Assembly (NCBI RefSeq): GCF_001672915.1 | Contig: NZ_LZKR01000004.1 | Coordinates: forward strand, 62,001 to 126,000 | Direction: 5' to 3' | Length of the DNA: 64,000 nucleotides | Source: Mycobacterium sp. 1245805.9 | GTDB taxonomy: Bacteria > Actinomycetota > Actinomycetes > Mycobacteriales > Mycobacteriaceae | Shown: positions 1 through 8,395 of the stretch, piece after piece | Layout: each line of letters opens with the position of its first letter | Numbering within the stretch: position 1 is the stretch's first letter | Notes under the pieces: model-generated | What the model was told of the DNA's origin: nothing | Databases searched by the model: none | What the model saw: only the letters and a program-made list of their open reading frames with translations | Position numbers and translations under genes: made by a program

Positions 1-111
1 CACGCGCGTGCCGAAGAAGTACTTCTCCACGATGTCCGGATCCGTCAGCGCCTGCCACACCCGTTCGACAGATGCGTTGACGTAGACCTCTGCGGTGGCT
101 GTGTACGTCAT
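1..111 (-). CDS. SRPBCC/AHSA1-type protein, 5' part only
   Basis: Reading leftward from the ATG at 111, 37 codons are present before the window edge. The opening (MTYTATAEVYVNA, then VERVWQALTDPDIVEKYFFG) is the usual start of an Activator-of-Hsp90-like SRPBCC fold: a first beta strand, a small helix and the 'vW.alTdp..i..yf.g' segment. Such proteins are small cytoplasmic ligand-binding domains, often in detoxification or stress loci. It diverges from the MarR regulator at 188 across a short gap with a perfect palindrome, so it is probably that regulator's target. The rest of the gene is outside the window; substrate unknown. Confidence 0.8.
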   Translation of the reverse strand, partial: MTYTATAEVYVNASVERVWQALTDPDIVEKYFFGTRV

Positions 112-134
112 CGACGAGCCTCCTTGTTCTCGCA

Positions 135-155
135 ATATATGACTGAGTCATATAT
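135..155. promoter_or_regulatory. Perfect 21-bp palindrome, candidate MarR operator
   Basis: Arms ATATATGACT (135-144) and AGTCATATAT (146-155) are exact inverted repeats around a single G at 145. It lies midway between the divergent SRPBCC (start 111) and MarR (start 188) genes, in an AT-rich patch within GC-rich DNA. MarR dimers bind such palindromes in divergent promoters, so autoregulation plus control of the SRPBCC gene is the simplest reading. Binding is inferred. Confidence 0.75.
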
Positions 156-187
156 CGACTACCCTGTAACAGGAACCGACAAACCAT

Positions 188-757
188 GTGGCAGGTGCGA
201 TGGACGAGCGTGACCGCGAGCAGCTGATCAACTGGGTGGCAGCGGCGGCGCTCGCCATCAGCGACGCCGTTTACGACTCGCTCGAGGCTTCAACCCGACA
301 CGATCGCAGCGCCGCTGTCGCACTCGTCGCATTGGCAGACTTAGCGCACGCGGGATCCGTTCAGTCGTTGTGCTCGATGCTAGGTCTCAGTCACTCGGGC
401 TGCGTCCGGATCGTGGACCGACTGGCGCGCGACGGGCTCGTCGACCGCGCGCCCGGTGCGGACGGGCGCACCCGCTCCCTTGTGCTGACCTTGGAAGGAC
501 GACGACTTGCGTTGCGGCTGCGTCAAGCCCGCCGTGATGCAGTCGCCGCCACGCTCAGTGATCTCAGTGGCGAGCAAGGCAATCAGCTTCGCGCGATCAG
601 CCGTGCGATCGTGACAACATCGGCGCGCGACCGCCTCGAACGTCGCCGACGTGGCGAACCGCCCAGCGGCGGCTGGCTGTGTCGGCTATGCGATGCGTCA
701 GCCTGCGGGCGCGACATCGGCCAGTGCCCAGCCGCGAACGCGGCCGACGACCCATGA
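188..757 (+). CDS. MarR-family transcriptional regulator with C-terminal cysteine cluster
   Basis: 189 aa from the GTG at 188 (an ATG at 200 is an alternative). A winged helix-turn-helix occupies about residues 50-110: the recognition segment LGLSHSGCVRIVDRLARDGL is followed by the wing GADGRTRSLVLTLEGRRL, typical of MarR. The C-terminus has Cys165, Cys168, Cys173 and Cys180 (CX2CX4CX6C), which is not part of a standard MarR core and could bind zinc or sense redox state. It is divergent from the SRPBCC gene over a perfect palindrome. It converges with the EAL gene, 26 bp apart. Confidence 0.85.
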   Translation: MAGAMDERDREQLINWVAAAALAISDAVYDSLEASTRHDRSAAVALVALADLAHAGSVQSLCSMLGLSHSGCVRIVDRLARDGLVDRAPGADGRTRSLVLTLEGRRLALRLRQARRDAVAATLSDLSGEQGNQLRAISRAIVTTSARDRLERRRRGEPPSGGWLCRLCDASACGRDIGQCPAANAADDP

Positions 758-783
758 TGCAGCCGGAAGGTGATGTCCGCCAG

Positions 784-2073
784 CTATATCGGCGTTTGAG
801 CGCTTGGTCGAGGGGCTCCAAGCTGAATGCCTTGGCCGTATTCGATGCCGAGACGAATCAGCGTCTGCAGCTGGCCGGGTGTCTCCACAGCTTCGGCCAC
901 CAATTTCGCGTGCAGTTCGGACGCCAGCGAGTTCAGTGCGGTTGCCAACGCACGTTTGACCGGATCGTCGTCGATGCCAACGATCAACTCCCCGTCGATC
1001 TTGATGATGTCCGGATGTAACCGCAGCAGTTGGGTGAAGCTGGCATATCCGGCGCCGGCATCGTCGACTGCCAAGCGTATTCCGCGATCGCGCAGCTGCT
1101 TCAGCTCCGGGCCGAGGTTATCGGGAAACGGTTCGTGCTCGGTGATTTCCAAGATCAACGGCCGGTCCTGGGCCATAAGCAGGTCTTGAATCGCCGGGTC
1201 CAGCGCGGCGGTCGGGCTCAGGTTGCCGGCGACTGGACGATCACTGGGGATGTCGCGAGCACTATTGAGGACGGTGCACAGCGCGGCATGTTCTAAGTCG
1301 ATGCCTCGGCCCACGCGCCGGGCAGCGCTAAACCATTGCGTTGGCGTCATCTCCGACGACGATGCGGGGAACCGTATCAACCCCTCGTAGGCGATCGTCG
1401 TGCCGCTTTTCAGATGGACGATGGGTTGAAAGACCGCACTGAGGGCGGTCGGGTCCGCCAGCAGTGTGTCCACTTGATCTTGCAGCGCTTCGGTGTCCAT
1501 CGCCTCCGGCAACATCACCGAGGCGATGAATCGCTCTGTGAGGGCGCGTTGCCCGCGCTCGTCGCTGTCGGTCATCACGTGGGTCAGCAGTGTTGACAGT
1601 TGTGACTGGGCGCCGATCACCGCGGAAACGAACTCGCTGATGGCGAGCATCGCGTCGACATCTGCGTCGGTGAACGCGGCGGGGGCCGTCGCGGCCAGGA
1701 GCAGTGAACCGATGACGTCGTCGTTGTACATCAGGGGAATCGCCGCCCACGACCGGGTGCCCCACTGTTTGTTCATCGCACGAACACGTGCCGACAGTCG
1801 TCGGTCGGCAAGGGCATCGTCAATCAGCTTTGGGTGTTTCTCCCGCGCCGCGAGCCCCTGGATGCTGCTCTGTTTGGGCACCACGAAACCCGGCGTTGTC
1901 GCGAGCACACCGTGTCCAGAAACGGTCACGTACGCGTTATCGGAGGCGCGAAGTAGCGTGACTGCTGCTCCATCGGCCTTTTGCATAAACGCACAAGCCT
2001 GCTCAGCAATGCGTCCCATCAAAGACACCGGGTCCATCGACGCGGCCAACGCCTGCGCCAGGCTCTCCGACAT
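784..2073 (-). CDS. GAF-EAL protein, c-di-GMP phosphodiesterase
   Basis: 429 aa. Residues about 5-155 form a GAF-like sensor; residues about 200-425 form an EAL domain. The EAL signature is present as E230-G-L, with N284 (NLSP), E309/E312 (LEITEHE), D337-D338 (VDDAGAGY), K358 (IIKID), E394/E397 (VAEAVET) and the late GQG. All metal- and substrate-binding positions expected for hydrolysis of c-di-GMP to pGpG look intact, so it is probably active. No GGDEF domain or membrane helix is seen, so it is a cytosolic enzyme gated by a GAF ligand. Two GGDEF cyclases lie further right (13,245 and 29,993). Confidence 0.9.
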   Translation of the reverse strand: MSESLAQALAASMDPVSLMGRIAEQACAFMQKADGAAVTLLRASDNAYVTVSGHGVLATTPGFVVPKQSSIQGLAAREKHPKLIDDALADRRLSARVRAMNKQWGTRSWAAIPLMYNDDVIGSLLLAATAPAAFTDADVDAMLAISEFVSAVIGAQSQLSTLLTHVMTDSDERGQRALTERFIASVMLPEAMDTEALQDQVDTLLADPTALSAVFQPIVHLKSGTTIAYEGLIRFPASSSEMTPTQWFSAARRVGRGIDLEHAALCTVLNSARDIPSDRPVAGNLSPTAALDPAIQDLLMAQDRPLILEITEHEPFPDNLGPELKQLRDRGIRLAVDDAGAGYASFTQLLRLHPDIIKIDGELIVGIDDDPVKRALATALNSLASELHAKLVAEAVETPGQLQTLIRLGIEYGQGIQLGAPRPSAQTPI

Positions 2074-2196
2074 CTCACCCCCGTTCTCAGCGGCGTGTGC
2101 GGGTCGCGCCGTTTACGATAACGACCGCGCGCCAAATGCGGGCGAGATTCAAAGCGGAGCCTAACCCGCCGGGCTACCGGCCCGGCCGCCGCAAAA

Positions 2197-3804
2197 TCAT
2201 CGAGGCACACGCACCGCCAGGTAGTACTCGGGACGCCGCTTCTTGTCGACCGTATAGCCGATGGCCTCTGCGGTGCCCTGTGAGTCGTAGGCTAACCAGC
2301 GCTCCGTGCGCTGGCGTTCGAATTCGGTCCACGACGCGACGGTGAACCTTTCGATGAACGTGTCCGGTTCTCCCACACGTTGATACAGCTGCCAACTGTG
2401 GCCGCCCGTGCGCAGCCGTGACCGCCTGACCGCACCCATCGCTGTCACAAAATCGCCGAGATTCTCAGCCGCTACTTGGTAACGGACACTCACCAGGACC
2501 GGCCCATCGTTGGCTGACGGTTCTGTCATCAGCGTCGGCACCGGCAAGGTCGAGGAAACGTCGAAGACGTTCACCTTGCCGGTCGCGGGCCGCAGGGGAA
2601 ACGGCCAGACGCTAAGTGCGACCGCCCCCAACAAGATGGCGGACGCGATCATCGCGACGTCGAGTCCCTCACGTGTGGCGACGAGCCCCCAGGCATACGA
2701 GCCGATCGCTTGCGAACCCGTGAGGACCAGAAGATAGATCGACAACGCGCGGGCTCGAACCCACCGTGGCAAGGACAGCTGTGCCGCGGCGTTCAGCGTC
2801 GTGAGGGTGATCAGCCACGCCGTCCCCGACAATACGAGAAACGGCGTCGCCGCGACGAACGGCAGCCACACCGCGGCCAGCGGGGCAAAACCATAGACGA
2901 CGGCGCATGCGGCCGACAAAACGTTGTCCGAGAACCGCCGGCGCAGCCGCGCGGCCACCGCGACGGCCAGGACTGCACCAAGCCCGATGGCGCCCAACGC
3001 GACACCGTAACCGCTGGACCCGGTCCCCCACCGTTGGGCGGCGGCCACCGGCAACAGCGCCGTCAGGGCCGACGCGGGAAAGAGAAAGAGCGCTGCGCGT
3101 AGCAAAATCCTGCGAAATATCGGCCCATGGCGGACGTATCGGAGTCCGCTGACGACGGCTTGGCTGAGACGTTCACGCTCGAGGGGCGACAGCTGCCGGG
3201 ACCGATGCCACGTCATCAGCGCGAAGATGATGCCCGCGAACGACACCGCGTTCAACGCAAACGCCGCGGCGGGCCCGACCAGCGCAACTACGACACCGCC
3301 GAGCGCAGGCCCGACCGCACGGCCGACGTTGACGGAAACGCTGGCTAGTGTTGCGGCAGCAGATATCTGCTCACGCGCAACGACCTCGGATTGGATGGCC
3401 TGCCAGGCCGGAGCAGTGAGTGCGGAGGCACAACCGATGGCCACGGTGAACGCCAATAACGATGTCGGGTCGAGCCGTCCGAGGTAAGTCACCAGCGCTA
3501 ACGCCAGCGCTACCAGCACCGCATAGGACTGTAGGACCATGAGGCGGCGCTGGTCGAAAAGGTCGGCGAGCGCTCCGGCGAACAACCCCAACAGCAGGGT
3601 CGGCCCAAGGCTCGCGGTCTGAACCAGTGCCACGACGACGTCACTGCTGTGCGATTCCACCAAGAACCACTGGGCCGCCACGATCTGCATCCAGGTGCCG
3701 ATGTTGGAGGCGAACTGCGTAACGAACAAAGCGCGAAAGACGCGACCGCGCAACGGCGCCCAGGTCGACGGGTGCGCTCCGTCGGCGCCTTCTTGAGTAA
3801 TCAT
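2197..3804 (-). CDS. MFS transporter of the EntS/MFS_3 type with C-terminal ABM-like domain
   Basis: 535 aa. Residues about 20-410 contain roughly 12 hydrophobic helices, opening with FRALFVTQFASNIGTWMQ, typical of the enterobactin-exporter-like DHA3 group. Residues about 440-535 are soluble (VSVRYQVAAENLGDFVTAMG, later YYLAVRVPR) and resemble an antibiotic-biosynthesis-monooxygenase-type ferredoxin fold; this extension is common in the MFS_3 family. Likely a drug or metabolite exporter of unknown substrate. It diverges from the ATP-grasp gene at 4070 over 265 bp. That spacing would fit co-regulation and export of the ATP-grasp product, but this is inference. Confidence 0.85.
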   Translation of the reverse strand: MITQEGADGAHPSTWAPLRGRVFRALFVTQFASNIGTWMQIVAAQWFLVESHSSDVVVALVQTASLGPTLLLGLFAGALADLFDQRRLMVLQSYAVLVALALALVTYLGRLDPTSLLAFTVAIGCASALTAPAWQAIQSEVVAREQISAAATLASVSVNVGRAVGPALGGVVVALVGPAAAFALNAVSFAGIIFALMTWHRSRQLSPLERERLSQAVVSGLRYVRHGPIFRRILLRAALFLFPASALTALLPVAAAQRWGTGSSGYGVALGAIGLGAVLAVAVAARLRRRFSDNVLSAACAVVYGFAPLAAVWLPFVAATPFLVLSGTAWLITLTTLNAAAQLSLPRWVRARALSIYLLVLTGSQAIGSYAWGLVATREGLDVAMIASAILLGAVALSVWPFPLRPATGKVNVFDVSSTLPVPTLMTEPSANDGPVLVSVRYQVAAENLGDFVTAMGAVRRSRLRTGGHSWQLYQRVGEPDTFIERFTVASWTEFERQRTERWLAYDSQGTAEAIGYTVDKKRRPEYYLAVRVPR

Positions 3805-4069
3805 CTTGGAAGATTTGTCGGCGACCTACACACCGCCCTCCGGCCCGGGCCGCATGACGCCGCAACATCGCGAGTCTTGCACACGTGCTGAATCGCCAAG
3901 GCGGAAACGTCGATTTCAGCAACCGCCGGCACCGGCTCGGGGACTCTCCACTTTCCCCGCCGATCGGCATCGAGCACACTTGTGCAATGGAGATTTGTCA
4001 TTGCATCGCCATCGCGCCGAGCGCGGGGCCCCTGTCCCAGGCGCCGACGCCAGCACGGGTGGTGTGAAG

Positions 4070-5536
4070 ATGCCAACCGAGCCGCAGCCGCGCCGCAAGC
4101 TGGACGGCCTCTCGGACATCCGGGCGTTTTTCCACACCAACAAGACGCCGCTTTACTTCATCTCCCCGACTCCGTTCAACCTGTTGGGCGTGGACCGCTG
4201 GATACGAAACTTCTTCTACCTGACCTACTTTGACTCTTTCGAGGGCACGCACTCGCGCGTGTTCGTGCCCCGGCGACGCGACCGTCGCGATTTCGACTCC
4301 ATGGACGAGGTGTGCAGCCACCTCCTGTCCGATCCCGAGACGCTCGAGTTCATCGCGGGTAAAGGCCCCGGCGGCAAGTGCTGCTTTGTGATGATGAACG
4401 AGGAAATCCAGGCCCTCGCACGGTCGGCGGGTCTCGAGGTCATGCATCCGCCGATCGAGCTGCGCAATCGCCTGGGCTCCAAGATCGTCATGACGCGCCT
4501 GGCCGACGAGGCGGGCGTGCCGAGCGTGCCTAACACGATCGGGCGGGCCGGCTCCTATGACGAATTGCTGACGCTCGCACAAGGCGCCGGCTTGGGAGAC
4601 GACCTCGTCATCTCGATCGCATATGGCAACGCCGGCAGCGGCACGTTCTTCGTGCACGGTCAGCGCGACTGGGACCAGCACGCCGGTGACCTGGTCGGGC
4701 AGGACCTCAAGGTCATGAAGCGGATCCGCAACGTCGAGGTGTGCCTCGAGGGTGCCGTCACCCGCCACGGCACCGTCGTCGGCCCCGCGATGACGAGTCT
4801 CGTCGGTTACTCGGAGCTGACACCGAGCCGGGGCAGCTGGTGCGGCAATGACATCTGGCACGAGGTGCTGCCGCCCGCCCAGACGCACGCCGCGCGAGAA
4901 ATGGTGACCAAGCTGGGCGACGTCATGCGCCGCGAGGGTTACCTCGGCTACTTCGAGGTGGACCTTTTGCACGACCTCGACTCCGACGAGCTCTACCTCG
5001 GCGAGGTGAACCCGCGCCTGAGCGGCGCCAGCCCGATGACGAACCTGACCGCCGAGGCCTACGCAGACATGCCGCTGTTCCTCTTTCACCTGCTCGAGTA
5101 CATGGACGTCGAGTACGAGCTCGACATCGACGAGATCAACGCGCGCTGGGAGCGGGGCTATGGCGAGGACGAGGTCTGGGGCCAGGTGATACTGACCGAG
5201 ACCTCGCCGGACATCGAGATCTTCACAGCAACGCCGCGCACCGGGGTCTGGCGCATCGACGACGACGGTCGCGTCTCCTTTTCGCGGACCGCCAACGACT
5301 GGGCCACCCTGCTGGACGGCTCCGAGGCCTTTTACATGCGGGTCGCCGCGCCTGGCGACTTGCGTTCCGAGGGCGCTCAACTTGGCGTCCTGGTCACTCG
5401 TTCGCACCTGCAGACGGACGACTATCAGCTCAGCGATCGCTGCCAGCGCTGGGTCAAGGGCATGAAGGCGAAGTTCGTCTCGACGCCCCTGACGCCGGCC
5501 GCGCCGATCGTCTCGCGGCTCGTCGCACGCGCGTGA
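4070..5536 (+). CDS. ATP-grasp ligase, biotin-carboxylase-like
   Basis: 488 aa from the ATG at 4070. The frame stays open upstream to 3806, but that part is low-complexity and starts inside the promoter region. ATP-grasp features include Lys138 (RLGSKIVMTRLADEAGVPS), the flexible loop YGNAGSGTF (185-193), E297 (YLGYFEVDLL) and the metal site LGEVNPRLSGAS (E312, N314, R316). The biotin-carboxylase C-terminal fold and a biotin carrier are absent, so it is more likely a carboxylate-amine ligase than a carboxylase. It overlaps the next gene by 4 bp (GTGA), so the pair is translationally coupled. Substrate unknown. Confidence 0.85.
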   Translation: MPTEPQPRRKLDGLSDIRAFFHTNKTPLYFISPTPFNLLGVDRWIRNFFYLTYFDSFEGTHSRVFVPRRRDRRDFDSMDEVCSHLLSDPETLEFIAGKGPGGKCCFVMMNEEIQALARSAGLEVMHPPIELRNRLGSKIVMTRLADEAGVPSVPNTIGRAGSYDELLTLAQGAGLGDDLVISIAYGNAGSGTFFVHGQRDWDQHAGDLVGQDLKVMKRIRNVEVCLEGAVTRHGTVVGPAMTSLVGYSELTPSRGSWCGNDIWHEVLPPAQTHAAREMVTKLGDVMRREGYLGYFEVDLLHDLDSDELYLGEVNPRLSGASPMTNLTAEAYADMPLFLFHLLEYMDVEYELDIDEINARWERGYGEDEVWGQVILTETSPDIEIFTATPRTGVWRIDDDGRVSFSRTANDWATLLDGSEAFYMRVAAPGDLRSEGAQLGVLVTRSHLQTDDYQLSDRCQRWVKGMKAKFVSTPLTPAAPIVSRLVARA

Positions 5537-6726
5537 GCCGCCCGCCGGGCATCTCACTGGACAACTGGCTCGCGCCGCCCTACTCGCATTGGTCGTTCCA
5601 ACACGTCGAAGATTTCGTGCCGACGGCGCCGATCTCCCGCGGGACCGGGCCGATCGCCACGCTGCCCGAAGCCCCCGCTCCCCTGGACGAGATCGCGGTG
5701 ACCAACACCAACGGGACGGCCACCACCGTCGGCGCCGTGATGGCCGCCACGGCGACCGACGGCTGGGCCGTCGCCTATCGCGGGTCGATGGCGGCCGAGG
5801 AATACCTCGGCGGCATGACCGCCTCCACCCGGCACCTGCTGTTTTCGGTGAGCAAGTCGCTGGTGGCAACCGTCGTCGGCGCGCTGCATGGCGCCGGCGC
5901 GATCGACCTTGATTCGCCGGTCACGAAATTCGTTCCCGCCCTGGCGAATTGCGGCTACGCCGGCGCGACGGTGCGCCACCTGCTGGACATGAGGTCCGGC
6001 ATCGCCTTCTCCGAAAACTACGGCGACCCGGCCGCGGAGATCCACTTACTCGACCAGGCGATGGGATGGGCACCCAGGACTCGGCCGGACGCACCCGCCA
6101 CGTTGCAGGAGTTCCTGCTGACCCTGCGGCAGAAGTCGGCCCACGGCGGGCCCTTCGAATATCGCTCGTGCGAAACCGACGTCCTGGGCTGGATCTGCGA
6201 AGTCGCCGGCACCCAGCGGATGCCGGAGCTGATGTCCGACCTGCTGTGGAGCCGGATCGGCGCCCAACACGACGCCACCATCGGCGTCGACTCGACCGGA
6301 ACCGGCTTTTTCGACGGCGGCATCAGCGCCTGCCTCACTGACATGATCCGGTTCGGGTCGCTACTCCTGCACGACGGCGCCTCGTCGACCGGAAAGCAAG
6401 TGGTGCCGGCGGCGTGGATCGCCGACACCCTCGACGGCGGCCCCGACTCGCGGGAGGCATTCGCCGCCAGCCCCGATGACACCGAGCTGCCCGGCGGGAT
6501 GTACCGCAACCAAGTGTGGCTCCCCTACCCCGACGGCAACGTCGCGCTGTGCCTGGGCATGTGCGGTCAGATGATCTACGTCAACCGCGCCGCAGAGATG
6601 GTTGCCGCCAAGCTATCCACCCAGCCGCACTCGCACGAGCCGCACATGCTGGACACGTTGCGCGCGTTCGATGCGGTTGCAAAGGAACTGGCCGACTCCC
6701 CCATCGCGGCTATCGCTGACGAATGA
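5533..6726 (+). CDS. Beta-lactamase-fold serine hydrolase (class C/6-aminohexanoate hydrolase-like)
   Basis: 397 aa from a GTG that overlaps the ATP-grasp stop. The SxxK motif is S105-V-S-K108 (HLLFSVSKSL) and the second-motif tyrosine is Y210 (FEYRSCETD), giving the Ser-Lys-Tyr triad of amide and ester hydrolases of this fold. No signal peptide is seen, so it is probably cytoplasmic and not a drug-inactivating penicillin-binding enzyme. Tight coupling to an ATP-grasp ligase suggests it trims, hydrolyses or transfers the amide or peptide the ligase makes. Confidence 0.87.
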   Translation: MSRPPGISLDNWLAPPYSHWSFQHVEDFVPTAPISRGTGPIATLPEAPAPLDEIAVTNTNGTATTVGAVMAATATDGWAVAYRGSMAAEEYLGGMTASTRHLLFSVSKSLVATVVGALHGAGAIDLDSPVTKFVPALANCGYAGATVRHLLDMRSGIAFSENYGDPAAEIHLLDQAMGWAPRTRPDAPATLQEFLLTLRQKSAHGGPFEYRSCETDVLGWICEVAGTQRMPELMSDLLWSRIGAQHDATIGVDSTGTGFFDGGISACLTDMIRFGSLLLHDGASSTGKQVVPAAWIADTLDGGPDSREAFAASPDDTELPGGMYRNQVWLPYPDGNVALCLGMCGQMIYVNRAAEMVAAKLSTQPHSHEPHMLDTLRAFDAVAKELADSPIAAIADE

Positions 6727-6895
6727 ACGTCGCCTGCGCTGGCTTCCGTCGCTCCACGACCTGCCTCTCCCGCCGCTGGCGGTCCCACCACGCCCGCAAG
6801 GTTTGAACGTCGATCGGCGCGGTTGGGTCGTCAAAAGGCGATGGTGCGGTGTACATGGCGCCTTCGTTCTGGATATTGTAGACGGAAACGTTCAC
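6710..6895 (-). CDS. Possible small protein, unknown
   Basis: A 61-codon frame that overlaps the end of the serine hydrolase by 17 bp on the other strand. An internal ATG gives a product beginning MYTAPSPFDDPTAPIDVQ, followed by a helical Trp/Arg-rich stretch (TLRAWWDRQRRERQ). The amino-acid mix is more protein-like than most antisense frames here, and it fills an otherwise empty 260-bp gap of lower GC. No ribosome binding site or family is recognised. It could be a remnant or chance frame. Confidence 0.3.
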   Translation of the reverse strand: MNVSVYNIQNEGAMYTAPSPFDDPTAPIDVQTLRAWWDRQRRERQVVERRKPAQATFIRQR

Positions 6896-6986
6896 TACTT
6901 GCTATGAGCTTACTGTGCGTCGATAAGAATCGCCAGTGACCGTCGGTACATCGCGCTTCAAACGCCAGAGGGGCACACTCGAAAGT

Positions 6987-7382
6987 ATGGATGGCGTTCT
7001 GATTTTCGACGGAAAGTGCGGGGTGTGCACGCGTGCGCGCAACGTTCTCCTCCGGCTCAACAGGACTGGGCGGCTGCGAACGGAGCCGATGCAGAAGCCC
7101 GGAGTCTCCGAGCGGCTGGGAGTAGCGACCGAACGCGTGCCCGAAACGAGTTGGTGGCTGGATTCGTCTGGCGCGGTGTTCGCCGGCGCGGAGGCGATGA
7201 ACGCGGCGCTATCGACCGCTCTGGGAACGCAATTGCCGCTACGCATCTACCGTGTGCCAGGAATCCGTTCAGTGCAGGAGGCGGTCTATCGGTGGGTGGC
7301 CGCCCACCGGTATCGATTCCGCGGAGTCACGCCGTTGTGCGAATCCGAACCCGACGAGTGCCTTTCCCCGCAAGCGTCCTGA
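6987..7382 (+). CDS. DCC-family thiol-disulfide oxidoreductase (DUF393)
   Basis: 131 aa from the ATG at 6987; an upstream in-frame start at 6936 would add unlikely basic residues. The DCC signature is near the N-terminus, LIFDGKCGVCTRARNVLLR, with C11 and C14 forming the redox pair, followed by the conserved TSWWLDSSG.VFAGAEA region. These thioredoxin-like proteins probably exchange disulfides in the cytoplasm; physiological partners are unknown. It stands alone, 64 bp before a secreted FKBP gene. Confidence 0.85.
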   Translation: MDGVLIFDGKCGVCTRARNVLLRLNRTGRLRTEPMQKPGVSERLGVATERVPETSWWLDSSGAVFAGAEAMNAALSTALGTQLPLRIYRVPGIRSVQEAVYRWVAAHRYRFRGVTPLCESEPDECLSPQAS

Positions 7383-7446
7383 TCCCACTTCGCCTGAAGA
7401 AACCCGGGGTGGGCCACCGGTAAGGGACGCAATAAGCGACTGTAGC

Positions 7447-8001
7447 GTGACGGCCGTGAAGTCATCCTCCATCACGCTCGCGGCTTGTGTGGCAGCGTTC
7501 GTCCTCCCCCTGGCCGCACCCGGCGCGGCAACCGCGGCCGGCGCGTGCCCGACTGCCGCACCGCCAAGCGGCGGAACGCCCGAGTGGACGCTGACCGGAA
7601 CCACCGGCAGCGTCGCGGTCACCGGATCCACGGATACGACGGCTCCGCGGGTGAACGTGACGACGCCGTTCAGCGTGACCCAGACCCAGGTGCAGACGCT
7701 GCACGCCGGAGACGGACCGGTGGTCCCGGCCACGGCCAAAGTCTCCGTCTGCTACATGGGCGTCAACGGACGCGACGGCTCCGTGTTCGACAGCAGCTAC
7801 GAACGGGGCGGCGCGGTCGACTTCCCACTCGGCGGAGTCGTGCCGGGCTTCCAGAAGGCCATCGCGGGACAAAAGGTCGGGTCGACCGTCGCGGTCGCAA
7901 TGACCTCCGCGGATGGATACCCGAACGGTCAGCCCAGCGCGGGCATCCGGCCGGGCGACACGCTCGTCTTCGCAATCAAGATCCTCAGCGCCTCGAGCTG
8001 A
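7447..8001 (+). CDS. Secreted FKBP-type peptidyl-prolyl cis-trans isomerase
   Basis: 184 aa from a GTG (a second GTG at 7456 is possible). The N-terminus is a signal peptide with a hydrophobic core (ITLAACVAAFVLPLAAP) and an Ala-rich cleavage region near residue 33. The FKBP domain fills the second half: KVSVCYMGVNGRDGSVFDSS, a VDFPLGGVVPGFQKAI core and the final GDTLVFAIKIL strand. The expected role is folding of exported proteins at proline bonds in the cell envelope. Its upstream neighbour (DCC oxidoreductase) may also serve protein redox or folding. Confidence 0.88.
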   Translation: MTAVKSSSITLAACVAAFVLPLAAPGAATAAGACPTAAPPSGGTPEWTLTGTTGSVAVTGSTDTTAPRVNVTTPFSVTQTQVQTLHAGDGPVVPATAKVSVCYMGVNGRDGSVFDSSYERGGAVDFPLGGVVPGFQKAIAGQKVGSTVAVAMTSADGYPNGQPSAGIRPGDTLVFAIKILSASS

Positions 8002-8067
8002 GCGCCGATTTTTCCACCGCCTGAATCATTTTCAACAACCGCGCCCGCGCATGCTAGCCTGATCGCT

Positions 8068-8088
8068 TGGATGTTTTTGGTACATCCA
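8068..8088 (+). promoter_or_regulatory. Hairpin in the cold-shock gene leader
   Basis: TGGATGT (8068-8074) and ACATCCA (8082-8088) form a perfect 7-bp stem with loop TTTTGGT, 24 bases before the cspA start. The Shine-Dalgarno-like GAGAGAAG lies just beyond it. Leaders of cold-shock mRNAs commonly fold in a temperature-dependent way; that this one does so is inferred. Confidence 0.45.
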
Positions 8089-8112
8089 CATTTGAATGAG
8101 AGAAGTAAGTAA

Positions 8113-8316
8113 ATGGCACAGGGAACTGTGAAATGGTTCAACGGGGACAAGGGCTTCGGCTTCATCACCCCTGACGAAGGTGACAAGGACCTCTTCGTCC
8201 ACTACTCCGAGATCCAGGGCAGCGGCTACCGCACCCTCGAAGAGAACCAGCGGGTTCAGTTCGAGGTCGGGCAAGGAGCGAAAGGTCCTCAGGCAGTAGG
8301 AGTCACAGCCGTCTAG
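8113..8316 (+). CDS. cspA: Cold-shock protein CspA
   Basis: 67 aa, the standard length. The RNA-binding motifs RNP1 ([11 protein letters not shown]) and RNP2 (DLFVHYSEI) are complete, as is the N-terminal [18 protein letters not shown]. It is a single-stranded nucleic-acid chaperone that melts RNA structure, in the cytoplasm. It is preceded by a hairpin leader and followed 20 bp later by a strong bidirectional terminator. Mycobacteria carry more than one Csp gene; this is the small CspA type. Confidence 0.97.
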   Translation: MAQGTVKWFNGDKGFGFITPDEGDKDLFVHYSEIQGSGYRTLEENQRVQFEVGQGAKGPQAVGVTAV

Positions 8317-8336
8317 GAAACTCACAAACCTGACAG

Positions 8337-8366
8337 TGGGCTGGTGCGTTAATTCGCACCAGCCCA
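8337..8366. terminator. Intrinsic terminator, cspA and the DUF167 gene
   Basis: TGGGCTGGTGCG (8337-8348) and CGCACCAGCCCA (8355-8366) pair perfectly over 12 bp with loop TTAATT, followed by TTTGT. It lies between cspA and the converging DUF167 gene and can serve both. Confidence 0.9.
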
Positions 8367-8395
8367 TTTGTAGTTCTCGATGCTGTACGCAATGC

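Noticed and set aside
3806..4069. Upstream extension of the ATP-grasp frame
   Set aside because: The extra 88 residues are Pro/Arg-rich, start beside the MFS start and do not look like the family's N-terminus.
3998..5869. Long open frame on the minus strand opposite the ATP-grasp and hydrolase genes
   Set aside because: It is antisense to a gene with clear motifs. The product is rich in His/Arg/Val without any domain, as expected from high-GC codon bias.
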